Shown here piece by piece: positions 41,990 through 49,853 of a stretch of DNA of 64,000 nucleotides. Positions within the stretch are counted from its first letter, which is position 1. Every line of letters begins with the position of its first letter. Under the pieces are notes generated by a model, which was not told the DNA's origin, ran no database searches, and saw only the letters and a program-made list of their open reading frames with translations. The translations under genes were made by a program, and so were the position numbers. This stretch comes from Pedobacter sp. KBS0701 (lineage in GTDB: Bacteria; Bacteroidota; Bacteroidia; Sphingobacteriales; Sphingobacteriaceae): the NCBI RefSeq assembly GCF_005938645.2, contig NZ_CP042171.1, positions 1,116,001 through 1,180,000 on the forward strand, given 5' to 3'.

Positions 41990-42188
41990 CTCTCCAAATC
42001 TTCAATTATTGGCTCAATAAGCGATTTAAATGTTCAATTATTCCTGCTAATTGGTACTTCACCGGAGTTCCGTTTTTTTTATTTCCTATTGATTTGCGCT
42101 TTAGTAAAATGATTATTAAGAATAATTAATTTATTAAGTTTTGGAAAGCACAAGTCAGCCGCAACAGCCCCCAACCGTTAAGACTTGC
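41989..42188. repeat. dispersed repeat family R, copy C, with 32-aa-frame relic
   Basis: 41989-42058 resembles the 32-aa frame at 32564 (ctccaaatcttcaattattggctca, broken frame). 42054-42188 matches copy B: aattggtacttcac, ggagttcc, tttcctattgatttgcgc, then the core to taagacttgc. The rest of the gap (42189-42440) shows nothing recognisable. Confidence 0.7.
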
Positions 42189-42440
42189 ACCAGGAAAGGG
42201 ATCTTGAAAAACTATTTGTAAGAAAATCGACACCCTTAAAAGAATATCTGGCAGACATTTACGGCAACAGGCACAACCTAGACAGGTTACCGGGTTGATT
42301 GTTGATTATTTTTCATAATTCAAAATATCCTTTAAAATATTTAAGTGATATGAAGTCTGCAGATGCATGAACAAGAATGAATTGTCCTTGTCCCAAAATA
42401 GATATTAGTCGGTTATTTAGAAAATGAAGTGCTAAATTCA

Positions 42441-43031
42441 TCAAAGAAGACCTTTATGGAACATTTGAGCCAGCCAGGCTACTTTGTTCTCATAATTTGT
42501 GAATCTTCCGAAAATAATAATTTCCTGCTCAAAGCTTTTGAAGGCGGCATGTAGCGTTTCGGCCAAAAACTGACTGTCCTCATCGGGAAGTTCTGAAATG
42601 TCCCTGTTTTCCATCCCCCAGTCAATGATTCTCTTAATAACAGCAATTTCTTCCTCTGCAAATGCCCTCAATTTTATTAAAAATGAGGAGGGATTCTGCC
42701 TCAAATCATCAATTGCAAGTTTGTTTTCCCTTACCATTTCACGCAAATGCTTCAGCTTCGCATCGTTAAAAGCTTCAATATTGGCAGAAAAGGATTTTCT
42801 TTTGCTGATTGCCTGCTCACTCTCCTGTAAACATTTGGAAAATATTTTATAGCAGACAGCATCCAGTACTTCCTCTTTGTTTTTGAAATAGTGGTATAAA
42901 GTACTGCGGCCCTTCCTGCATTCCTTTGAAATATCTTGCATGGAAACCCTCACATATCCATATCGTTGAAAGACAGCCTGGGATGCACGGATAATCTCTT
43001 CTCTTATTGAATCGTTTTCCAGCTTTTTCAT
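42441..43031 (-). CDS. TetR-family regulator, divergent from the RND operon (196 aa)
   Basis: N-terminal TetR helix-turn-helix (IIRASQAVFQRYGYVRVSMQ, then STLYHYFKNKEEVLDAV) and a variable ligand-binding C-terminus. The ATG at 43031 is preferred to a TTG at 43040. A 22-bp palindrome (43045-43066) and a TATTTTTG box lie directly upstream, so it probably represses itself and the efflux genes that start 250 bp away in the other direction. Confidence 0.9.
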   Translation of the reverse strand: MKKLENDSIREEIIRASQAVFQRYGYVRVSMQDISKECRKGRSTLYHYFKNKEEVLDAVCYKIFSKCLQESEQAISKRKSFSANIEAFNDAKLKHLREMVRENKLAIDDLRQNPSSFLIKLRAFAEEEIAVIKRIIDWGMENRDISELPDEDSQFLAETLHAAFKSFEQEIIIFGRFTNYENKVAWLAQMFHKGLL

Positions 43032-43037
43032 AGTCGA

Positions 43038-43066
43038 CAAAAATACAATTAATGTTTGTTAATTGT
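43038..43066. promoter_or_regulatory. putative TetR operator and tetR promoter box
   Basis: acaattaa-tgtttg-ttaattgt (43045-43066) has perfect 8-bp arms. On the minus strand TATTTTTG (43045-43038) abuts it and lies just before the tetR ATG, so binding would block transcription. Near the adaptor gene gtcgacaaaaaaacatt (43243-43259) repeats the gtcgacaaaaatacaatt found here. Confidence 0.55.
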
Positions 43067-43152
43067 GGTAGTGTAGCGGTGTTTTATTCCTGATGAGCTT
43101 GCATTGTTGTTTTATGACAACCAGATTAATAAATATATAAATACAAAAAGTG

Positions 43153-43160
43153 TATATTTG
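43153..43160 (+). promoter_or_regulatory. -7 box of the RND operon
   Basis: TATATTTG fits TAnnTTTG; 118 bp before the adaptor ATG at 43278. No clear -33 element. Confidence 0.5.
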
Positions 43161-43277
43161 TCGAAAACTGAAATGCTTGTATGACGGTGAGTGCTGCTTT
43201 TGAATTAGACCAGCATACCTCACCTGCAAGCTTTGGTTAAATAAGTCGACAAAAAAACATTATTTGTTTAAATTACA

Positions 43278-44339
43278 ATGAAGAAAACAACAACTTTAGC
43301 CGGAATTGCTTTCGCGGCGCTCGGTTTAACCGGTTGTGCTAATCAAGCAAAGCACAAACCTGTTCAGGATACATTGGCTGTAAGCGTAATGGATCTAAGA
43401 AATGGAGGTGACAAATCCAATCACCAGATCGTTTATGACGGAACTCTCGAGGCTGATAAAACCATAGAACTTAGTTTTCAGGTTTCCGGCACGATCTTAA
43501 ATTTTCCGGCACGTACCGGAGACCATATCAAAAAAGGGCAGTTGGTAGCTACAATAGATGAAACGGTTTACCGTAACCAGTATAATGCCCAGCTTGCACA
43601 GGTTAGACTTGCCAAAGAGAACTTTATACGTATCAACGAGGTTTTTAAAAAAGGCAGTGTTGCCGAAATTAAAATGCTGGAGGCAAAGTCAAATTTCGAA
43701 CAGTTGAATGCCGCGGCAAGGGCAACCTATCAAAATATTGCTCATGCCCGCTTATATTCTCCTCAAAACGGTTATGTGGGTGAAAAAAAGGCAGAAGCCG
43801 GGGCGGTTGCGGTTCCCGGGCAATCTGTACTACAGCTACTAGACACCAGAACACTTAAAGTTATCGTAGCCGTACCGGAAAATGAAGTCAATCAGTACAA
43901 GGCAGGAACTCATGCCAGTGTTAAAATCGATGCTTTGGGCACTCAGTCCTTAAAGGGCAAAGTAACCCAGGTTGGTGTTTTAGCTTTAAACGGAAGCGCA
44001 AATTACAGTGTTACCATTGCGATAGACAATACCGACGGGAAACTAAAACCAGGAATGCTTTGTAAAGTAACCTTCGAAAAGCCCGCTCAAAATGCAACCT
44101 CCACTGCTGATTCGGTTAAAGTCACTGTTCCGGTTCAATCTGTGCAGATAGACGAAAAGGGTAACAGGTTTGTATACATTCTCAATAATCAAAATAAGGC
44201 GATCCGGAAAAATGTGGTTGTTGGACAGATATACTCCAATGGTGTTTCTATTCTCTCCGGGCTTTCCGGTAACGAGCACGTGATTACCTCGGGTTATCAA
44301 AAACTAGCAGATCAAAGCCCGGTAACTGTAATTAATTAA
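43278..44339 (+). CDS. RND efflux periplasmic adaptor (MFP) lipoprotein (353 aa)
   Basis: Membrane-fusion protein linking the inner-membrane pump to the TolC channel. It has a lipobox (AALGLTGC, Cys19), a barrel/lipoyl half (VSGTILNFPARTGDHIKKGQ LVATI), a coiled coil (about 100-145) and the second lipoyl half (ARLYSPQNGYVGEKKAEAGA), then the beta-barrel and membrane-proximal domains. Length and order are those of the AcrA/MexA group. It is the first gene of an adaptor-pump-channel operon, with gaps of only 8 and 9 bp. Confidence 0.95.
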   Translation: MKKTTTLAGIAFAALGLTGCANQAKHKPVQDTLAVSVMDLRNGGDKSNHQIVYDGTLEADKTIELSFQVSGTILNFPARTGDHIKKGQLVATIDETVYRNQYNAQLAQVRLAKENFIRINEVFKKGSVAEIKMLEAKSNFEQLNAAARATYQNIAHARLYSPQNGYVGEKKAEAGAVAVPGQSVLQLLDTRTLKVIVAVPENEVNQYKAGTHASVKIDALGTQSLKGKVTQVGVLALNGSANYSVTIAIDNTDGKLKPGMLCKVTFEKPAQNATSTADSVKVTVPVQSVQIDEKGNRFVYILNNQNKAIRKNVVVGQIYSNGVSILSGLSGNEHVITSGYQKLADQSPVTVIN

Positions 44340-44347
44340 GCGTAGAA

Positions 44348-47300
44348 ATGAAAAAGAAATCAAATTTGATAGAATGGGCCATGGAACACCATGTGCTTCC
44401 GCTTTCACTATCCGCTATTTTAGTAGTACTCGGAATTGTTGCGCTTTTCAACATGCCCAGAAATGAGTTTCCAGACTTCACCATCAGGCAAGGGCTTATT
44501 GCGAGTTCTTATCCGGGTGCCTCTTCTAAGCAGGTTGAAGAACAGCTGACCAAAAAAGTTGAAGAATACCTTTTTAGTAATAACGAAGTGAACAAGAAGA
44601 AAACCTATTCTTTTTCAAGGGATGGACAGATGTTCATCTTTGTGGAGGTGGCGGATAACCTCAATACTATGCAAACCAAAGCTTTCTGGAACAAGATTAA
44701 AAATGGTATGCTCGTGTTGCAAAGTCAGCTGCCCAAAGAAGTCAAAGGGTTTTATATTGATAGTGATTTTGGCAATACCTCGGCCTTATTGATGTCGGTA
44801 GAATCCAAAACCAGGCCTTATAAAGAATTGCTGAGAAATGTGGAGGATATTGAGGCTGAATTGAGGCAGGTCCAGGATGTGGCCAAAATCTCACATACAG
44901 GAAATCTTAATGAGCAAATTACCATTTATGTAGACAATAATAAATTGCTTCAGAAAGGTATAACAGTAGCTAATATCATGCAGGTGCTTCAAAATGAGGG
45001 TGCTATAAACGCAACAGGCAAAGAAGAGGGTGCAGTAGTTGATCAGCCCATACATATTAATACCTTTTATAAATCTGAAGCTGAACTTTCCGACCAGATT
45101 ATCAGGCAGGATGCCAATGGGAATGCAATACGTCTGCGTGATGTGGCGACTTTGAAACGTGAGTATGATGAACCGGAAAGCTATGTTACCTCAAACGGAA
45201 CCAAATCGATTATCATTTCGCTTGAAATGATAACCGGGAAAAATATAGTAAGTTTTGGTAAAGAGCTTGAAGCACATATTGAAAAGGTTAAAAGCCATTT
45301 ACCGCCGGATGTTAAGCTGGTAAAACTGGCAGATCAACCGGAAGTTGTAGATGACTCTATTAGTCATTTTATGAAAGAGTTTGCCTTTGCGCTGATCGGG
45401 GTTATTTTTGTTGCGGTGTTATTATTGCCATTGAGGGTTGCAGCAGTCGCAGCAGCAACTATCCCAATCACAATAGCGGCAACGCTTGCCATCATGTATA
45501 TGTTCGGTATAGAGCTGGATACCGTAACCCTTGCAGCCTTAATTGTTGTACTGGGCATTGTGGTAGATGACCCGATTGTAGTTATCGACAGCCATGTAGA
45601 AAAACTCGATCACGGTTTATCGGTATGGGCTGCAGCAAGAGAAAGTGCCAAAGAGTTATTTCCTTCGGTATTTACAGCCACATTGGCTATTTCGGCAACC
45701 TTTATTCCTTTAGCATTTTTTATGGTTGGTGTTTCAAAAGATTTCATCCAGCTTTTCCCGGTAACAATCGTTATTGCACTAACGCTTTCTTTACTGATAT
45801 CGATGTTGCTCGTGCCATTCTTCAATACCTTATTTATTAAAAAAGGTCTTTTGCACAGCAAGATCCAGTCGAAAAGATCATTTTTGGACAGACTGCAGGA
45901 TTTTTTCAATAATCACATTGGAAATTCTATGAAGCACTATAAGATTACCGTCTTTTTAGGGGCGCTGGCTATAGTTGCTGGTATTGGAATTATGGGCGTT
46001 TTGCCACAACAATTGTTTCCCAAGGTAGAGCGTAACCAGTTTGCCATGGAAATTTATCTGCCATCCGGGTACAGGCTGTCTCAGACTGACCGTGTAGTTA
46101 AAGGTATGGAGCAGGTGCTGAAAAACGATAAACGTATTTTAAGTTATACCAGTTTTATTGGAAGCAGTTCGCCACGTTTTCACTCTGTTTATGCACCGAA
46201 TCTTCCAGCTAAAAATTATGCGCAGATTTTGATCAAAACCGAATCAGAAGAAGCAACCGAAGAGGTGATTCTTGATTATCAGCGGAAATACGCTAATCTT
46301 TTTCCATCTGCCTTTATTCGCATGAAACAATTGAATATGATCAATGCGCTCGCACCAATCGAAGTCAGGATCAGTGGAAATAATCTGGCTGAGCTAAAAA
46401 AAGTAGCTGAGCAGGTATCTGTAATCGGTAAAAAGCATCCAAAGGTAAACTGGGTGCGGACAGATTTTAATGAGCCACAGCCTACACTCACACTGGATAT
46501 TAAGAGCGGTGAAGCGGCAAGATTAGGATTAGGTAAAAATGATATTGCAAATACGGTTTTAATGCATTCAGAAGGAATAGCTGCTACCCAGATTTGGGAA
46601 GACACCTACGCCGTGGATGTAAAGATAAAATCGCCAAAAGCCTCCAGAAGTAATCTTGATGATCTAAAGAATCTGAATGTTGTATCTCCCCAAACACATT
46701 CAATCATCCCTTTAAGACAGGTCGCCAATGTTAATTTAGATTGGAATGATGGTCAGATTGCACGCCGGAACGGTGTACGGACGCTAACGGTAAGAATGGA
46801 TGTGACGCAGGATGCTGTAGCCAATGCGGTGCTGACGGATTTTATGCCTGAGATAGAAAAGATCAAATTACCAAAGGATTTAGCCGTAACTTATGGAGGG
46901 GAACTGGAATTGCAGGGAGAAAATCAAGGACCAATGGGTATTGCCCTTGGGGTAAGTATCATCCTGATTTTTCTGATCCTGTTATGGCATTTCAAACATC
47001 TCAAACATGCGATTTTAAGTATTACCACAATGCCACTAAGTATATTGGGTGCTTCTTTCGGGTTACTGGTTGCCGGATATCCTTTTGGTTTTACCTCTTT
47101 CCTTGGCCTGCTGGCTTTATGTGGTATTGTGGTCCGGAACGGGATTATATTGATTGACCATGCCGAAGAATTAAGACTGCATGAGGGAAAATCAGCATTT
47201 GAGGCGGCCAGGCTTTCTGCTGAGCGCAGGATGCGTCCGATTTTTCTTACCTCTTCTGCCGCGGCAGTGGGCGTGATCCCAATGGTCATCAGCAGATCGT

Positions 47301-47455
47301 CACTCTGGGGTCCCCTGGGTACAGTTATCTGCTTTGGATTAATTGTTTCCATGCTTTTAACACTGTTTATTCTCCCAACTCTTTATTGGCTGTTTTTCCG
47401 TAAAGAGGATCAGAAGCAGCCTGAAAATCAAACACTTGAACCTGTACATGCTTAA
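44348..47455 (+). CDS. RND-family efflux pump, inner-membrane subunit (1035 aa)
   Basis: Proton-driven exporter of the AcrB/MexB superfamily (HAE1-like). The internal duplication is visible: helix 1 (LSLSAILVVLGIVALFNMP), the TM4 region with IVVLGIVVDDPIVVIDSHVE (motif with the paired aspartates of proton relay), and the second half with helix 7 and GLLALCGIVVRNGIILIDHA. Of the two TM4 aspartates the first pair (VVDDP) is present. Size is typical. Substrates may be drugs, dyes or metabolites; the two flanking TetR genes suggest induction by a ligand. Confidence 0.95.
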   Translation: MKKKSNLIEWAMEHHVLPLSLSAILVVLGIVALFNMPRNEFPDFTIRQGLIASSYPGASSKQVEEQLTKKVEEYLFSNNEVNKKKTYSFSRDGQMFIFVEVADNLNTMQTKAFWNKIKNGMLVLQSQLPKEVKGFYIDSDFGNTSALLMSVESKTRPYKELLRNVEDIEAELRQVQDVAKISHTGNLNEQITIYVDNNKLLQKGITVANIMQVLQNEGAINATGKEEGAVVDQPIHINTFYKSEAELSDQIIRQDANGNAIRLRDVATLKREYDEPESYVTSNGTKSIIISLEMITGKNIVSFGKELEAHIEKVKSHLPPDVKLVKLADQPEVVDDSISHFMKEFAFALIGVIFVAVLLLPLRVAAVAAATIPITIAATLAIMYMFGIELDTVTLAALIVVLGIVVDDPIVVIDSHVEKLDHGLSVWAAARESAKELFPSVFTATLAISATFIPLAFFMVGVSKDFIQLFPVTIVIALTLSLLISMLLVPFFNTLFIKKGLLHSKIQSKRSFLDRLQDFFNNHIGNSMKHYKITVFLGALAIVAGIGIMGVLPQQLFPKVERNQFAMEIYLPSGYRLSQTDRVVKGMEQVLKNDKRILSYTSFIGSSSPRFHSVYAPNLPAKNYAQILIKTESEEATEEVILDYQRKYANLFPSAFIRMKQLNMINALAPIEVRISGNNLAELKKVAEQVSVIGKKHPKVNWVRTDFNEPQPTLTLDIKSGEAARLGLGKNDIANTVLMHSEGIAATQIWEDTYAVDVKIKSPKASRSNLDDLKNLNVVSPQTHSIIPLRQVANVNLDWNDGQIARRNGVRTLTVRMDVTQDAVANAVLTDFMPEIEKIKLPKDLAVTYGGELELQGENQGPMGIALGVSIILIFLILLWHFKHLKHAILSITTMPLSILGASFGLLVAGYPFGFTSFLGLLALCGIVVRNGIILIDHAEELRLHEGKSAFEAARLSAERRMRPIFLTSSAAAVGVIPMVISRSSLWGPLGTVICFGLIVSMLLTLFILPTLYWLFFRKEDQKQPENQTLEPVHA

Positions 47456-47464
47456 GATAATACC

Positions 47465-48757
47465 ATGAAATTTTTATTATATTATATCACCTTTGTCGGA
47501 TTTCTGAGCGCAACTGCCCAGACCCACACTGTTTCTCTGGAACAAAGTAAGCAAGCTGCAATAGCTTACAGTTATTCACTTAAAAACAGTGAACTGAGAA
47601 TAAATTCTTCCAAAACAGATGTTGCTGCAGCAAAGTCTGATTACCTCCCTTCTGTTAGCGGTACAGGCCTTGGCTTATATGGCTTCAAGGATTTAGTAGC
47701 TGCTATGCCTCCTTTGCTAAATCAAAGCATAAGCAATGTTTACCTGGTTGGTGTAACGGGAACAGAAATCCTGTATGCCGGTGGAAAGATCAAAACAGGA
47801 AACGAGCTTGCTGCGCTGCAACTCGAAGTAAGCCGAATCAGAAAAAAACAATCACTCGATTCTGTAATCCTGTTAACTGAGCAAAAATACTGGAACCTGG
47901 TAAACATTCAGGAACAGCAGAAAACGCTTTCTGTTAACGAAACTTTACTGAACGCAGTACTAAAAATGCAAAAAGATATGCTCAACGCCGGATTAATCGC
48001 CCGAAATGATCTGCTTAAAGTTAAAGTTCAGCTCAGCGAATTATTGGTAAATAAAAGCAAGCTTGAAAATGGCAGACGGGTTGCTTTGCTGGATTTCTCT
48101 ATGTATACCGGCCTTGTATTTGATTCATTATTGGTCATGCAGGATAATCTGGATAATAAAACCATGCCAACGATGCTGGCACTTTGTCCGGATACCAATA
48201 TCTCTCAAAATCCAAATTACGTTCTGCTTGATAAAAGAATAAAGGCTGAGGTATTACAGACCCGGCTGACCAGAGGAGATAACCGTCCTACTTTGGCCCT
48301 TGGCGTTAGTGCTTCACAGATTGGCTCCATTAACAGTGGCCTGGGAAGCAATTTCGCACCGGCAGGGTTGGTTACTTTCAGTGTTCCTATATCCAGCGGT
48401 CTTTGGGGCAGGGGGAAGCAAAAAGTTGCGCAGCGTAAGATCAGTGAGCAAATTGCTAAAAACGATTTTCTGGATGGTCAGAATCAGATAAAAATAGGAA
48501 TTACTCGCTATTGGTATGACGTGAAAGATCAGCTGGTTCAGATTTCCTTTGCCAAAGATAATCTTGAACTTGCAACGGAGAACTTGAAGGTAAATCAGGA
48601 TAATTATAAATCAGGGCTGGCTACAATTTCTGATGTATTGGATGCGCAAGCAGCCTACCAGCAGGCTTCGAGTACTGTTGCTACTGCCTTTTCTGATTTT
48701 TATGTTAAGGTAGCTGTTTACAATTACATCACCTCGAAGATAGTTCCCTCAAAGTAA
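47465..48757 (+). CDS. TolC-family outer-membrane channel (430 aa)
   Basis: Outer-membrane factor of the RND system. It has a signal peptide (FLLYYITFVGFLSATAQ) and two OEP repeats with long helices (SLEQSKQAAIAYSYSLKNSE; LATENLKVNQDNYKSGLATI SDVLDAQAAY), giving the trimeric barrel and tunnel. It is the third gene of the operon, 9 bp after the pump gene. Confidence 0.93.
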   Translation: MKFLLYYITFVGFLSATAQTHTVSLEQSKQAAIAYSYSLKNSELRINSSKTDVAAAKSDYLPSVSGTGLGLYGFKDLVAAMPPLLNQSISNVYLVGVTGTEILYAGGKIKTGNELAALQLEVSRIRKKQSLDSVILLTEQKYWNLVNIQEQQKTLSVNETLLNAVLKMQKDMLNAGLIARNDLLKVKVQLSELLVNKSKLENGRRVALLDFSMYTGLVFDSLLVMQDNLDNKTMPTMLALCPDTNISQNPNYVLLDKRIKAEVLQTRLTRGDNRPTLALGVSASQIGSINSGLGSNFAPAGLVTFSVPISSGLWGRGKQKVAQRKISEQIAKNDFLDGQNQIKIGITRYWYDVKDQLVQISFAKDNLELATENLKVNQDNYKSGLATISDVLDAQAAYQQASSTVATAFSDFYVKVAVYNYITSKIVPSK

Positions 48758-48816
48758 GTGGCATCCTGGTTCCAAAAGCATAGGTTTTTGGGATTAGGAA
48801 ACCTCATAGGCTGAAA

Positions 48817-49413
48817 ATGAACAAAGAAAAAAGTCAGGAAATAGTTTTGGCGGCGACTAAACGTTTCATGCGCTATGGAATCGCGAAGACCACAATGGAA
48901 GATATAGCGGAGGATTTAGCCCTCACTAAGCCGACGTTATATTACTATTTTAATAACAAGAATCATTTGGTCAGGGCGGTCCTTGAGCAAATTTTCACTG
49001 AATATTTTCATCTGTTGCATACCATATCTCAAAACCAGTCATTAGAACGGATTTTAGATGAAGTGATACAGATGCAGGGCAAGCTGTTTAGGCGCTATGA
49101 ATTGCTTGGGTACACAATTGATCTTTTTTTTAAGCCTAAGGATAAAATTTTACAAGGCAGATTTGAAGAAGTTAAGTCGATTCATATGGATTTTTTGAAT
49201 AGAGTATTTCAAGCCGCTGAAAGAAGTATGGAAATTAAAAAAACAAATATAAACAAAGTAGTAAGACTCTATTTTAGTTGCATGCAAGGGATATTGTTAA
49301 ATTACTTATTTCATAAACAAGCATTAACTCCTGCCAGTCATCAGGAACATCTTCTTCTATATAAGAATGCGAGGGCATTCTCCTCTATTTTTATAAAAGG
49401 ACTCATGCGTTGA
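48817..49413 (+). CDS. TetR-family regulator following the RND operon (198 aa)
   Basis: TetR helix-turn-helix at the N-terminus (VLAATKRFMRYGIAKTTMED, then PTLYYYFNNKNHLVRAVLEQ) with a helical ligand domain. It starts 59 bp after the TolC gene on the same strand. With the divergent TetR at 43031 it brackets the efflux operon, so two inputs may control it, or this one acts on the P450 further on. An imperfect inverted repeat tatactaaaaagtata lies 90 bp after it. Confidence 0.9.
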   Translation: MNKEKSQEIVLAATKRFMRYGIAKTTMEDIAEDLALTKPTLYYYFNNKNHLVRAVLEQIFTEYFHLLHTISQNQSLERILDEVIQMQGKLFRRYELLGYTIDLFFKPKDKILQGRFEEVKSIHMDFLNRVFQAAERSMEIKKTNINKVVRLYFSCMQGILLNYLFHKQALTPASHQEHLLLYKNARAFSSIFIKGLMR

Positions 49414-49548
49414 TATAGGCCGGTTTCTAATCTGAACCTTTTGTATATTTTGAAAGCAGAATTGGCTACTTATGAAAAATGGTAACTTTTTTTGTTTAAA
49501 AATATACTAAAAAGTATAAAATATAAAATTTATAATTATGAATAGAAC

Positions 49549-49710
49549 ATGCTCAAAGATCTTGGAGCAGATGTACTGATCGATTACAGAAAGGATGATT
49601 TTGAAACCATTCTAAAAGATTACGATGTAGTGCTGAATAGCCAGGATACAAAGACGCTTGAAAAAACCAATACCTTTTTCCTATCCCAAAGAGCCAGTAT
49701 CTATAGGTGA
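49549..49710 (+). pseudogene. zinc-type/quinone oxidoreductase fragment
   Basis: The open frame encodes LKDLGADVLIDYRKDDFETI then LKDYDVVLNSQDTKTLEK, the cofactor-binding middle of MDR-type NAD(P)H:quinone oxidoreductases (normally VIDY-K-x-E-D-F, then VFD-x-x-G-G-x-x-L-E-K). Only about 45 residues match; both ends are missing. Confidence 0.7.
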
Positions 49711-49801
49711 CCATATTCGAAAGAAACGAATGGAGCTAAAACTCCTCCAAAAATGGTGGCAAGGATTTGTAGAGTCACTAATGTTTTTTAAGATATCTTA
49801 A
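49682..49801 (+). pseudogene. XRE helix-turn-helix protein fragment
   Basis: In another frame, YPKEPVSIGDHIRKKRMELK then LLQKWW resembles the start of XRE regulators (P-x-T-I-G-E-H-I-R-K-R-R-x-E-L-G-L-L-Q-K-D-V-A). The similarity ends after LLQK. It overlaps the oxidoreductase fragment, so the spot is a junction of two decayed genes just before the P450 gene. Confidence 0.6.
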
Positions 49802-49853
49802 AAATTCTACTGCTTCTTGTCCGGACCTTTGCAAGGTAATAAAGAAATTGAAT

